DNA of 44,199 nucleotides from Verrucomicrobiaceae bacterium (GTDB lineage: Bacteria > Verrucomicrobiota > Verrucomicrobiia > Verrucomicrobiales > Akkermansiaceae). A model generated the notes under the pieces. That model had not been told where the DNA came from. It worked only from the letters and a program-made list of their open reading frames with translations, and did no database searches. The DNA lies in assembly GCA_027485615.1 (NCBI GenBank), contig JAIXQS010000045.1, positions 1 to 44,199 of the forward strand, written 5' to 3'. Of this stretch, positions 34,353 to 42,059 are shown in pieces; positions within the stretch are counted from its first letter, which is position 1; each line of letters opens with the position of its first letter. The position numbers and the translations under genes are program-made.

Positions 34353-35159
34353 TCAAAACCCCCGCAACTTCGCGGCGATCCACGCGTCCTCCATCTCGCC
34401 GAGCGTCGCGGCTTCCAGGGTTTTCCCGGCGGCCTTGAGGGCTTTCTCCATCTCGCCGAAGCGGCGCTCGAACTTGGCATTGGCGCGGGCCATGAGGACT
34501 TCGGGGTCGATCTTACGGAAACGGGAGAGGTTCACGACGGAGAACAGCAGGTCGCCCAGCTCTTCCTCGATGGCGGGCATGTCCTGGGCGTCGATGGCGG
34601 ATTGCAGCTCCAGCAGCTCCTCGCGGATCTTGGAGATCACGCCGGTTTCCACCGGCCAGTCGAAGCCGACCTTGGCGGCCTTTTTGAGGAGCTTCGCGCC
34701 GCGCACGAGGGCGGGCAGGCCTTTGCCGGTGCCGTGGAGATAAGGGACATCGGCCTCGCCTTTCTCGCCGCGCTTGATCTCGTCCCACTGTTTCAGAACC
34801 TCATCGGGATCGCCCGCGACGGCCTCGCCGAAGACGTGCGGATGGCGGCGGATGAGCTTGTCGGAGATGCCTTTCGCCACCGCATCGAGATCGAAGCGGC
34901 CCGTTTCCTGCGCGATCTCGCTGTGGAAATACACCTGGAGCAGGAGGTCGCCGAGTTCCTCGCGGATGTCGGCGTCGTCGCCGCGCTGGATGGCGTCCAC
35001 TGTTTCGTAGGCCTCCTCGATGAGGTTCGGGACGAGGGATTCGTGGGTCTGCTCGGCGTCCCACGGGCAGCCGCCCGGAGCGCGCAGGCGGTGCATGATG
35101 GCGCGCAGCCGCTCCAGTTCAGGCACCCCGTTTCCGTTGATCATTTCCTCGTCCGTCAT
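34353..35159 (-). CDS. mazG: Nucleoside triphosphate pyrophosphohydrolase MazG
   Basis: A 268-residue, two-domain all-alpha NTP pyrophosphatase. The N-terminal domain shows LRAPGGCPWDAEQTHESL and EEAYETVDAI with the metal motif EELGDLLLQV. The C-terminal domain repeats it as EELLELQSA and EEELGDLLFSVVNLSR. It hydrolyses non-canonical or signalling nucleotides to monophosphates. The ATG overlaps the rhomboid stop by ATGA, so they share a transcript. Length and motifs are fully normal. Confidence 0.95.
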   Translation of the reverse strand: MTDEEMINGNGVPELERLRAIMHRLRAPGGCPWDAEQTHESLVPNLIEEAYETVDAIQRGDDADIREELGDLLLQVYFHSEIAQETGRFDLDAVAKGISDKLIRRHPHVFGEAVAGDPDEVLKQWDEIKRGEKGEADVPYLHGTGKGLPALVRGAKLLKKAAKVGFDWPVETGVISKIREELLELQSAIDAQDMPAIEEELGDLLFSVVNLSRFRKIDPEVLMARANAKFERRFGEMEKALKAAGKTLEAATLGEMEDAWIAAKLRGF

Positions 35160-35965
35160 AATTTTTCGCCTTTCTTCGCCGCACGCTGGAGCACATCGCG
35201 TTCCTCATCCGTCAGGCTCTGGAAGCCGTCGCGGGAAATTTTCTCAAGGATCGTGTCCACTTCCGATTGCCCGTGGAGATCGACCATCGTGCGCGGGCGG
35301 ATTTTGGGTGTGAAATCGGAAGCCGGACGTCCGCGCGGTGAGCCGGTTTTGCCGCGCACCCAGCCCAACCAGCCTTGGCCTTTCATGAGGATAAAACCCA
35401 TGATCGCTCCGCCGAGGTGACCGGCCTCGCCACCCTCGTTGCCGCCCAGTTTCAGGACGATGGAGCCCGCCGATATGGCGAGCAGCGCGAGTGCCAGCTG
35501 GCGCATGGTCAGTGTGACGGGCGGAAAAAGGAGCGAAACGCGCAACGTGGGTGCAATCACTGCCACGCCGACAAGAATGCCGTAGATCCCGGCCGAGGCG
35601 CCAACCAAGCCGGTTTGCAGGTCGCTGCCGGGCAATGCGCCCGCCAGCTGCAGGACCGTATAAAGAACCGCGCCGCTAGCGTCGCTGACAAGGTAGAAGA
35701 TAAGAAAGCGCTTCGCCCCCCACCACCGCTCCATCCACGGGCCGAAGAAAAACAGGCCCATGCTATTGAAAAGCACGTGACCGACGCTGGCGTGGATAAA
35801 CTGGAAGCTGATGAATTCCCAGACGGCGAACCCGAGAAGGGCGGACTGGATTGTGAAGGCGAAGCGCTCACGGATCTCGAAATCGAACAACAGCATGTCG
35901 GCGAAGTAGATCCCGAGGTTCAGGATCAGCAGCCCTTTCACCACCGGAGTCAGTTGCGCCATCAT
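35156..35965 (-). CDS. Rhomboid-family intramembrane serine protease
   Basis: A 269-residue protein with six predicted membrane helices. FQFIHASVGHVLFNSMGLFFFG is the family HxxxN region, written here in two parts (FQFIHASVGH and VLFNSMGLF). The nucleophile Ser lies in GLVGASAGIYG and the catalytic His in EAGHLGGAIMG. A soluble C-terminal tail (about 195-269) ends with DILxx-type helices (TDEERDVLQRAAKKG). ATG at 35965 starts the usual LTPVVKGLLILN; an in-frame ATG at 36004 is possible. It cleaves membrane proteins within the bilayer; no substrate is known. The hairpin array begins about 80 bp upstream. Confidence 0.9.
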   Translation of the reverse strand: MMAQLTPVVKGLLILNLGIYFADMLLFDFEIRERFAFTIQSALLGFAVWEFISFQFIHASVGHVLFNSMGLFFFGPWMERWWGAKRFLIFYLVSDASGAVLYTVLQLAGALPGSDLQTGLVGASAGIYGILVGVAVIAPTLRVSLLFPPVTLTMRQLALALLAISAGSIVLKLGGNEGGEAGHLGGAIMGFILMKGQGWLGWVRGKTGSPRGRPASDFTPKIRPRTMVDLHGQSEVDTILEKISRDGFQSLTDEERDVLQRAAKKGEKL

Positions 35966-36045
35966 CCCGCCGTTTTTGGAATACTCTCGTTCCGCTGCGC
36001 CCATGTCGCCGGGAGTATTGTCATCAAAATCAATGCCGCAAGCCC

Positions 36046-36426
36046 CGAGAGGAACCGTGGTTTAGAAACCACGTCTGCAACGGGCGCGGGCTTCGCGGAT
36101 GATTTGCCATGCAGGTCGGAAAGGAACCGTGGTTTGGAAACCACGTCTGCAACGGGAACGGGCTTCGCTGGTGATTCGCCATGCAGGTCGGAAAGGAACC
36201 GTGGTTTAGAAACCACGTCTGTAACGGGAGCGAGCTTCGCTGGTGATTCGCCGGGCAGGTCACGATTTCTAAATCGCGGTTCCTCTCGTCTGCAAAGGGA
36301 GCGGGCTTCGCTGGTGATTCGCCGCGCAGGTCGCGATTTCTAAATCGCGGTTCCTCTCGGTTGCAACGGGAGCGGGCTTCGCTGGTGATTCGCCGGGCAG
36401 GTCGCGATTTCTAAATCGCGGTTCCA
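36046..36426. repeat. Six-unit 71/72-bp tandem array with inverted hairpins
   Basis: Units 1-3 (hairpins at 36056, 36128 and 36200) contain CGTGGTTTAGAAACCACG after GGAAC. Units 4-6 (36261, 36332 and 36403) carry the hairpin in the opposite orientation, CGCGATTTCTAAATCGCG before GTTCC. The linker (GCTGGTGATTCGCC and neighbours) keeps one orientation throughout. In the last unit the array enters rlmI and supplies its stop codon. The 35966-36410 gap holds nothing else. Repeated peptides in the frames here are artefacts. Confidence 0.92.
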
Positions 36427-37622
36427 TTCAGCTCCACGCAAACGGCCTTGAGATATTCCGCCTCGCGGAAACGGGCGGGATGATCCGGCGCGTGGCCGCT
36501 GCGCCAGAGTTCGCGGAAAGGCCTGCCGTTTTCCCGCAACGCTTCCTCGACCGCTCCATAAAATTCCTCCGCCGAGACATGCGCGGAGCACGACGCCGCG
36601 ACGAGAATACCGCCGGGCCTGAGCCGCCGCAGGGCCGCCAAGTTCAATCGCGCATAAGCCCGCGCCGCGCCTTCGCGCTCGGATTCCCGTTTCGCGAGGC
36701 TGGGCGGATCGGTGATGATGAGGTCGTAGTTTCCGCCGCTTTCCTCCAGCCATCGAAAGGCATCCGCCTGCACCGCGTGGCGCTCGACCCCCGCCAGCGA
36801 TGGGTTCAGTGAAAAATTCCGCGCCGCGCTATCGAGGGCGTGGCGGCTGATGTCGAGATCGGTGACGGCGCGCGCCCCGCCCCTCGCCGCGTAGAGCGAG
36901 AATCCGCCGGTGAAGCTGAAGACGTTCAGAACGTCGCGACCGGTGGCGAGCTGCTCCACACGCGAGCGGTTGTCGCGCTGATCGAGGAAAAACCCCGTCT
37001 TCTGGCCTTTGAGCACCGCCGCCTCGAAGCGGATGCCGTTTTCGGAAAACACCACGGTTTCCTCACCCGCTTCCCCGCGAAAGCCCTCCGTGAAACCCAT
37101 GCCGGCCGCGTAAGCCGTGATGTTCCGGCTGAGGCGGAGGATGAGATGGTGCGGGCGGAACACCTCGCGGAACGCGTCCTCGATTTCCTCCCACCGCGCC
37201 AGCCATGAGGCCGCGTAAATTTTCACGACCAGTGTCCCGGCATAGATGTCCGCGACGAGTCCGGGGAAGCCCTCGCTCTCGCCGTTGATGAGGCGCGCGC
37301 CGTCGGTGTTTTCGTTGAGGACGTAGCCCTCACGCACAGCGAGGCAAGCCCGCGCCTTTTCCAGCCACCATTCGCGGTCGATCGTCGCCGGTTTCCCGCA
37401 GTGCAGGATGCGGACGCGGATCGGCGATTCCGCTTCGTAAATCCCGATGGCGAGGAAGCGATCCTTGCGGTCATACATCACCGCCAGCTCGCCGGTCTCG
37501 CCTTCGCGGTTCTGGCTTTTCACGCTGTCCGCGTAAACCCACGGATGCCCGGATCTCACCGCCGTTTCCCCCCTGGGAAAAAGCTCCAGCCTCAGCCGTC
37601 CCTTCGCATCGCCGCCGCTCAT
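36411..37622 (-). CDS. rlmI: RlmI-like class I SAM-dependent rRNA methyltransferase
   Basis: A 403-residue protein. The N-terminal PUA domain (about 10-80, ELFPRGETAVRSGHPWVYADSV) is followed by a central domain (about 95-190, NENTDGARLINGESEGFPGL, here cited as NENTDG and EGFPGLVADIY) and a Rossmann methyltransferase. That domain shows FFLDQRDNR, VLNVFSFTGGFSLYAARGGA for SAM and the catalytic-site motif IITDPPSLAK. RlmI methylates C5 of a 23S rRNA cytosine (m5C1962 in E. coli); close relatives differ in target. The last residues (NGTAI) and the stop are encoded by the sixth unit of the hairpin array, so the original end has been replaced or extended. Confidence 0.88.
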   Translation of the reverse strand: MSGGDAKGRLRLELFPRGETAVRSGHPWVYADSVKSQNREGETGELAVMYDRKDRFLAIGIYEAESPIRVRILHCGKPATIDREWWLEKARACLAVREGYVLNENTDGARLINGESEGFPGLVADIYAGTLVVKIYAASWLARWEEIEDAFREVFRPHHLILRLSRNITAYAAGMGFTEGFRGEAGEETVVFSENGIRFEAAVLKGQKTGFFLDQRDNRSRVEQLATGRDVLNVFSFTGGFSLYAARGGARAVTDLDISRHALDSAARNFSLNPSLAGVERHAVQADAFRWLEESGGNYDLIITDPPSLAKRESEREGAARAYARLNLAALRRLRPGGILVAASCSAHVSAEEFYGAVEEALRENGRPFRELWRSGHAPDHPARFREAEYLKAVCVELNGTAI

Positions 37623-37673
37623 CGTCTGCGAGAAGACTCCGGTCGGATCGGATTTACAAGCACGGGAAAGAAA

Positions 37674-37746
37674 AGGGTGGCGGGCGGGATTGGGATAGGG
37701 TGGCGGGCGGGATTGGGATAGGGTGGCGGGCGGGATTGGGATAGGG

Positions 37747-37750
<4 letters not shown>
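37674..37750. repeat. Three 23-bp G-rich repeats running into the tRNA 3' end
   Basis: AGGGTGGCGGGCGGGATTGG plus GAT repeats exactly at 37674, 37697 and 37720. A fourth partial copy (AGGGTGGC, 37743-37750) overlaps the last four bases of the tRNA gene. On the plus strand each unit has four or more GGG runs with 1-4 base spacers, a standard G-quadruplex pattern. The array lies between rlmI (52 bp) and the tRNA. Confidence 0.92.
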
Positions 37751-37818
<68 letters not shown>

Positions 37819-37918
37819 GTTTCCCTGCGCGCCGTAGGTTCGGCGGGGCGGAATCCTTAGCCGCAAACCCTGCGTTTTGTCAAACGGAAGATTCCGCGTT
37901 CCGTGAAAATGGACGCCT

Positions 37919-39046
37919 TCAGATCAGCTCCGCCGCAATGGGATCGACCAGCGGGCGGCCGAGCCGCGTGAGGCGCAGGCGGCCTTCGCCGATATGGACA
38001 AGGTTTTCGGAGGCGAGGGTGTTCGCTTTTCCCATTGCCTCCACATCCAGCAGGTCGAGCGGAATGCCACGCGTCGTGCGGAGGCCGAGGGCGATGAGTT
38101 CGATGCGACGCTGGGTGTGCGTGAGGGATTCCGTTTCGTGGATCGCGTTGCCAATGGAGTTCACCTGCCGGATGTAAGCGGCGGTGTCGGGGATGTTTTT
38201 TTCCCGGACACCATGGATCGTGGAAACCGCCGAGGGGCCGAGGCCCAGGTAATCCGCGCCTTCCCAGTAGCCCTGGTTGTGACGCGAGTGGTGGCCGGGC
38301 TGGGCGTAGTTCGAGGTCTCGTAGTGGTCGAAACCGGCGGCGGTGAGGATCTCCTCGGCGAGGTGATAGTGATCGGCGTCGTGATCCTCGTTCTCTGTGT
38401 AGGTGCCGTTTTTCAGGGACTCGAAAAACGCGGTGTCTTCCTCGTAGGTCAGGTTGTAGGCGGAGATGTGGTCGGGCTTGAGCGAAACGGCGTGGCGCAG
38501 GGTGCTTTCCCAATCCGCCAAGGACTGGCCGGGGATCGAGAACATGAGGTCGATGTTCACGGAAGGGATGCCGGCCGTGCGCAGGATGGCGACGGATTCC
38601 GAGGCCTCTTCCGGCGAGTGCTCGCGACCCAGCGTTTCCAAAACATGCGGAGAAAACGACTGGATGCCCAGCGAGACGCGGGTCACGCCGAGGGATTTGA
38701 AAAGTTCGGCTTTCGCGAGATCGAAGGTGGCGGGGTTCGCCTCAAGGGTGATTTCGGATACATCGGAGAAATCGAAGGTATTCCGGAGCGAGCGGAAAAG
38801 ATCGGTGAGATGCTTCGGCGAGAGCATCGAGGGCGTGCCGCCTCCGAAATAAATGGAGTAGGGGTTTGCAACCCCTTTCCCGGAATCCGGGCGAATCGAA
38901 AGGGGTTGCAAACCCCTTCTCCATAGTGCCTCCGAGCCAAGAGCGGCGATGAATTCACCGATGGGCGTGCCGCCGGGCGTGTGCTTGTAGAACGAGCAAT
39001 AGGGGCAGACGCGGTGACAGAAGGGGATGTGAAGATAAAGAAGCAC
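37919..39046 (-). CDS. hemW: Heme chaperone HemW with an in-frame 24-codon palindromic insertion
   Basis: A 375-residue radical SAM protein. The N-terminus LYLHIPFCHRVCPYCSF has the CxxxCxxC ligands and then F, as in HemW. IYFGGGTPSMLS, LGIQSFSPHVLETLGR, DLMFSIPGQSLADW and the NLTYEEDTAF region follow, and a C-terminal winged-helix domain ends the protein. HemW binds heme and hands it to respiratory enzymes; it is not a coproporphyrinogen oxidase. The start is GTG at 39046. Between SEAL (about residue 40) and SIYFGGG there are about 24 extra residues (WRRGLQPLSIRPDSGKGVAN and PY) encoded by the palindrome at 38853-38924. The reading frame is intact on both sides. Confidence 0.9.
   Translation of the reverse strand: MLLYLHIPFCHRVCPYCSFYKHTPGGTPIGEFIAALGSEALWRRGLQPLSIRPDSGKGVANPYSIYFGGGTPSMLSPKHLTDLFRSLRNTFDFSDVSEITLEANPATFDLAKAELFKSLGVTRVSLGIQSFSPHVLETLGREHSPEEASESVAILRTAGIPSVNIDLMFSIPGQSLADWESTLRHAVSLKPDHISAYNLTYEEDTAFFESLKNGTYTENEDHDADHYHLAEEILTAAGFDHYETSNYAQPGHHSRHNQGYWEGADYLGLGPSAVSTIHGVREKNIPDTAAYIRQVNSIGNAIHETESLTHTQRRIELIALGLRTTRGIPLDLLDVEAMGKANTLASENLVHIGEGRLRLTRLGRPLVDPIAAELI
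38853..38924. repeat. 72-bp palindromic element inside hemW
   Basis: The left arm 38853-38879 and right arm 38898-38924 are reverse complements at 26 of 27 positions, around an 18-base loop. Each arm contains GGGGTTTGCAACCCC, itself nearly palindromic. The length is a multiple of three and it is read through as 24 codons of hemW. A related half copy lies at 751-775. Confidence 0.92.
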
Positions 39047-39142
39047 GAAATTCCAAATTCTGTTTTTTTAACCCTCAATGCGTGGGGACATCCTGCCGCC
39101 ACTTATAAAGCATTTCCACGAACCGCATCTAACAAAAATCGT

Positions 39143-39913
<771 letters not shown>

Positions 39914-39931
39914 GGGATGGTTGATTTGGGG

Positions 39932-39974
39932 AAAGAAAAAAGCCTCCGGGGAGCGGTGCTCTGATCGGAGGCTT
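39932..39974 (-). terminator. Intrinsic terminator after tRNA-Glu
   Basis: On the minus strand AAGCCTCCG and CGGAGGCTT form a 9-bp stem (39966-39974 with 39940-39948), followed by TTTTTTCTTT. It lies 39 bases after the tRNA-Glu gene and just upstream of panB, so it probably ends the tRNA transcript. Confidence 0.85.
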
Positions 39975-40012
39975 GTTTTGCCATGATATGCCTGCGTTTC
40001 TTCCAAAAACGA

Positions 40013-40087
40013 TGGCGACCCGTAAGGGAGTCGAACCCTTCTTGCCAGGATGAAAACCTGGAGTCCTAACCGATAGACGAACGGGTC
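40013..40087 (-). tRNA. tRNA-Glu (anticodon TTC)
   Basis: The acceptor stem is GACCCGT/ACGGGTC with discriminator G, and CCA is encoded at 40013-40015. The anticodon arm is CCAGG-TTTTCAT-CCTGG, giving TTC. The T-arm AAGGG-TTCGACT-CCCTT is perfect. G73 and the D-arm fit bacterial tRNA-Glu. It is divergent from hisS and followed by a clear terminator. Confidence 0.95.
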
Positions 40088-40257
40088 GTTGGTCGCGGCG
40101 CGGGGGGCAAGAAAGCGGAGCCCGTGATTTCGCGCAAGGATTTTTTCGTAAGTGGGCCGGATTTTTTCAGAGCGGGGGACGGCGACCGAAGATCGACTCC
40201 ACTTTCACTTTGGCTTGATATGTGGGGATCGCCGTGCATTGTCGCGCCCCCCGAACC

Positions 40258-41553
40258 ATGGCTTCCACCGTATTCCAAGCTCTTCCCGGCTTCCGAGACT
40301 TCACGCCCCGTGAATGCTCGGTGCGGAATTACCTGTTCGAGACGTGGCGCGGGGTCGCGCGGCGCTGCGGGTTTGTGGAGTATGAAACGCCCATCCTGGA
40401 GGACACCGGGCTGTATCTGAAAAAATCCGGCGGCGAGCTTTCCTCGCAGTTGTTCCGTTTCGAGGATCAGGGCGGGCGGGATGTGACCCTGCGGCCTGAG
40501 GTGACCGCCTCGCTCGCCCGGATTGTGGCTGTGGAGCAGCGGCAGCATCCGAAGCCGCTCAAGTGGTTCGAGATCGGGCAGTGCTTCCGTTATGAAAAGC
40601 CGCAGAAGGGGAGGGGACGCGAGTTTCATCAGTTCAACGTCGATATCCTCGGCGAGGCCGGCCCCGGCGCGGACGCAGAGCTGATCGCGCTGGCGATCGA
40701 GACGATGCTCTCCTTCGGCTTCGTCGCAGGCGATTTCGTGGTGCGCGTCTCCGACCGCAACGCGTGGCTGAAATTCGCAGCAGGCAAAGGTGTCGATGAC
40801 GAGCGGATGTCGGATTTCCTCGGTCTCGTGGACAAGCTGGAGCGAGAGAAACCGGAAGTTCTCACAGGAAAACTCGCGTCCTTCGGTATGACTTTGGAAG
40901 AGGTGAAAGCCTTCGTCGCGAACCCCGCGAACGCCTCGGAAGCCTACGAAGCGATACGCGCGGATCTCACCGCCCGTGGCTTCGGGGCTTTCGTGGAGCT
41001 GGATCTCTCCATCGTCCGTGGCCTCGCTTATTATACAGGAGTGGTCTTCGAGGTGTTCGATTCGAAAAAGTCCATGCGCGCCGTCGCGGGCGGCGGCCGC
41101 TACGACACGCTGGTGAAAACGATTTCCGATGGCGCGGTGGACATGCCCGCGACCGGTTTCGCGATGGGCGATTACGTGATCCGCAACCTCATCGAGGAAA
41201 CCACCCATGCCGCGATGCAGATGGAGGTTTGGCTCCAGCGAAACGCGGCAGGCTGTGAGGTTTACGTGGTCGTGCCCGACGCCAGCCGCCGTGACGATGC
41301 CCTCAAGCTCGTGACGGAAATGCGCCGCGCCGGTATTTCCGTCGATCTCCCGCTCTCCGAGGCAAAAGTCGCCAAGCAATTCCAAGCCGCCGAGAAATGC
41401 GGCGCGAGGTTCGCGGTCGTCATCGGCCAGGAATTCCCGCAGGTGAAAATCAAGATCCTCTCCAGCCGCACGGAGGAGGAATGCGACGCCGCCACGCTCG
41501 TGGAATGGATCAAACAACGCCTCACCGAACCCGACGGGCCTCTGCTGGCGTGA
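40258..41553 (+). CDS. hisS: Histidine--tRNA ligase
   Basis: A 431-residue class II tRNA synthetase that charges tRNA-His. The N-terminus FQALPGFRDFTPREC, motif 2 (FEIGQCFRYEKPQKGRGREF), the HisA signatures RGLAYYTGVVFEVF and AGGGRYDTLV, and motif 3 (ATGFAMGDYV) are present. The C-terminal anticodon-binding domain starts near residue 320 (EVYVVVPDASRR). ATG at 40258 is used; the 12 codons before it (ATG at 40222) have no family match. The protein follows the short Asp-rich type with a long insertion (about 170-250). Confidence 0.95.
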   Translation: MASTVFQALPGFRDFTPRECSVRNYLFETWRGVARRCGFVEYETPILEDTGLYLKKSGGELSSQLFRFEDQGGRDVTLRPEVTASLARIVAVEQRQHPKPLKWFEIGQCFRYEKPQKGRGREFHQFNVDILGEAGPGADAELIALAIETMLSFGFVAGDFVVRVSDRNAWLKFAAGKGVDDERMSDFLGLVDKLEREKPEVLTGKLASFGMTLEEVKAFVANPANASEAYEAIRADLTARGFGAFVELDLSIVRGLAYYTGVVFEVFDSKKSMRAVAGGGRYDTLVKTISDGAVDMPATGFAMGDYVIRNLIEETTHAAMQMEVWLQRNAAGCEVYVVVPDASRRDDALKLVTEMRRAGISVDLPLSEAKVAKQFQAAEKCGARFAVVIGQEFPQVKIKILSSRTEEECDAATLVEWIKQRLTEPDGPLLA

Positions 41554-41561
41554 AGAGAATC

Positions 41562-41600
41562 AACCACAGATGAACGGGATGGACGCAGATGGAAGAGATG
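41562..41600. repeat. Left 39-bp inverted repeat of the GxxExxY cassette
   Basis: AACCACAGATGAACGGGATG and what follows match the reverse complement of 41997-42036 with about three differences and one gap. The repeat contains the first codons of the GxxExxY gene. Confidence 0.88.
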
Positions 41601-41992
41601 GGATGCATGTTCTGGAAACGGAACGGATCATCGGTTGTGCGTTTACCATCTCGAACTCGCTGGGGCATGGGTTCCATGAAAAGCCTTACGAGGAGTCCTT
41701 GGTTGTTGAGTTCCGGCATCTCGGAATTCCGTTTGTCCAGCAAGCCCGCTTTCCCATCCATTACCGCGATTGCAAGGTCGGGGAGTATGTTCCCGATCTG
41801 ATCGTCTACGGAAAAATCATCGTCGATACTAAGACCATCGAGCGCATCACGGATCATGAAGTCGGGCGGATGCTGAATTATCTCCGCGTGACGGGCTTAC
41901 AGGTGGGTCTTATCCTCAATTTCAAGCATCCGAAACTCCAATTCCGCAGGGTGACACTCACTCCGCTCACTCCGCCTTCACTACATTCCTAA
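41570..41992 (+). CDS. GxxExxY family protein (PD-(D/E)xK nuclease-like)
   Basis: A 140-residue protein. GFHEKPYEESL contains the name-giving GxxExxY motif, and VGEYVPDLIVYGKIIVDTK fits the PD-(D/E)xK nuclease core with D-x-K in place of the usual E-x-K. The C-terminal helix and strand (MLNYLRVTGLQVGLILNF) are standard. ATG at 41570 lies in the left inverted repeat; the family-like part begins at LETERIIG, so ATG at 41603 is equally possible. The gene is enclosed by 40-bp inverted repeats between hisS and aspS. The function of the family is not established. Confidence 0.85.
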   Translation: MNGMDADGRDGMHVLETERIIGCAFTISNSLGHGFHEKPYEESLVVEFRHLGIPFVQQARFPIHYRDCKVGEYVPDLIVYGKIIVDTKTIERITDHEVGRMLNYLRVTGLQVGLILNFKHPKLQFRRVTLTPLTPPSLHS

Positions 41993-41996
41993 ATCT

Positions 41997-42036
41997 CATC
42001 CTCTTCCATCTGCGTCCATCCCGTCCATCTGCGGTT
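41997..42036. repeat. Right 40-bp inverted repeat of the GxxExxY cassette
   Basis: CATCCTCTTCCATCTGCGTC and what follows, the reverse complement partner of 41562-41600. It lies between the GxxExxY stop and the aspS start at 42060, so it is part of the aspS leader. Confidence 0.88.
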
Positions 42037-42059
42037 AAAAATCTTTTCTTCACACGTCC

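Noticed and set aside
36046..36426. CRISPR array or repeat-rich protein gene
   Set aside because: Linkers are repeated too, and the repeated peptides appear in several frames on both strands with no known domain.
39914..40006. Longer N-terminus for panB
   Set aside because: It would translate an intrinsic terminator hairpin and starts with TTG; the GTG at 39913 gives the family length.
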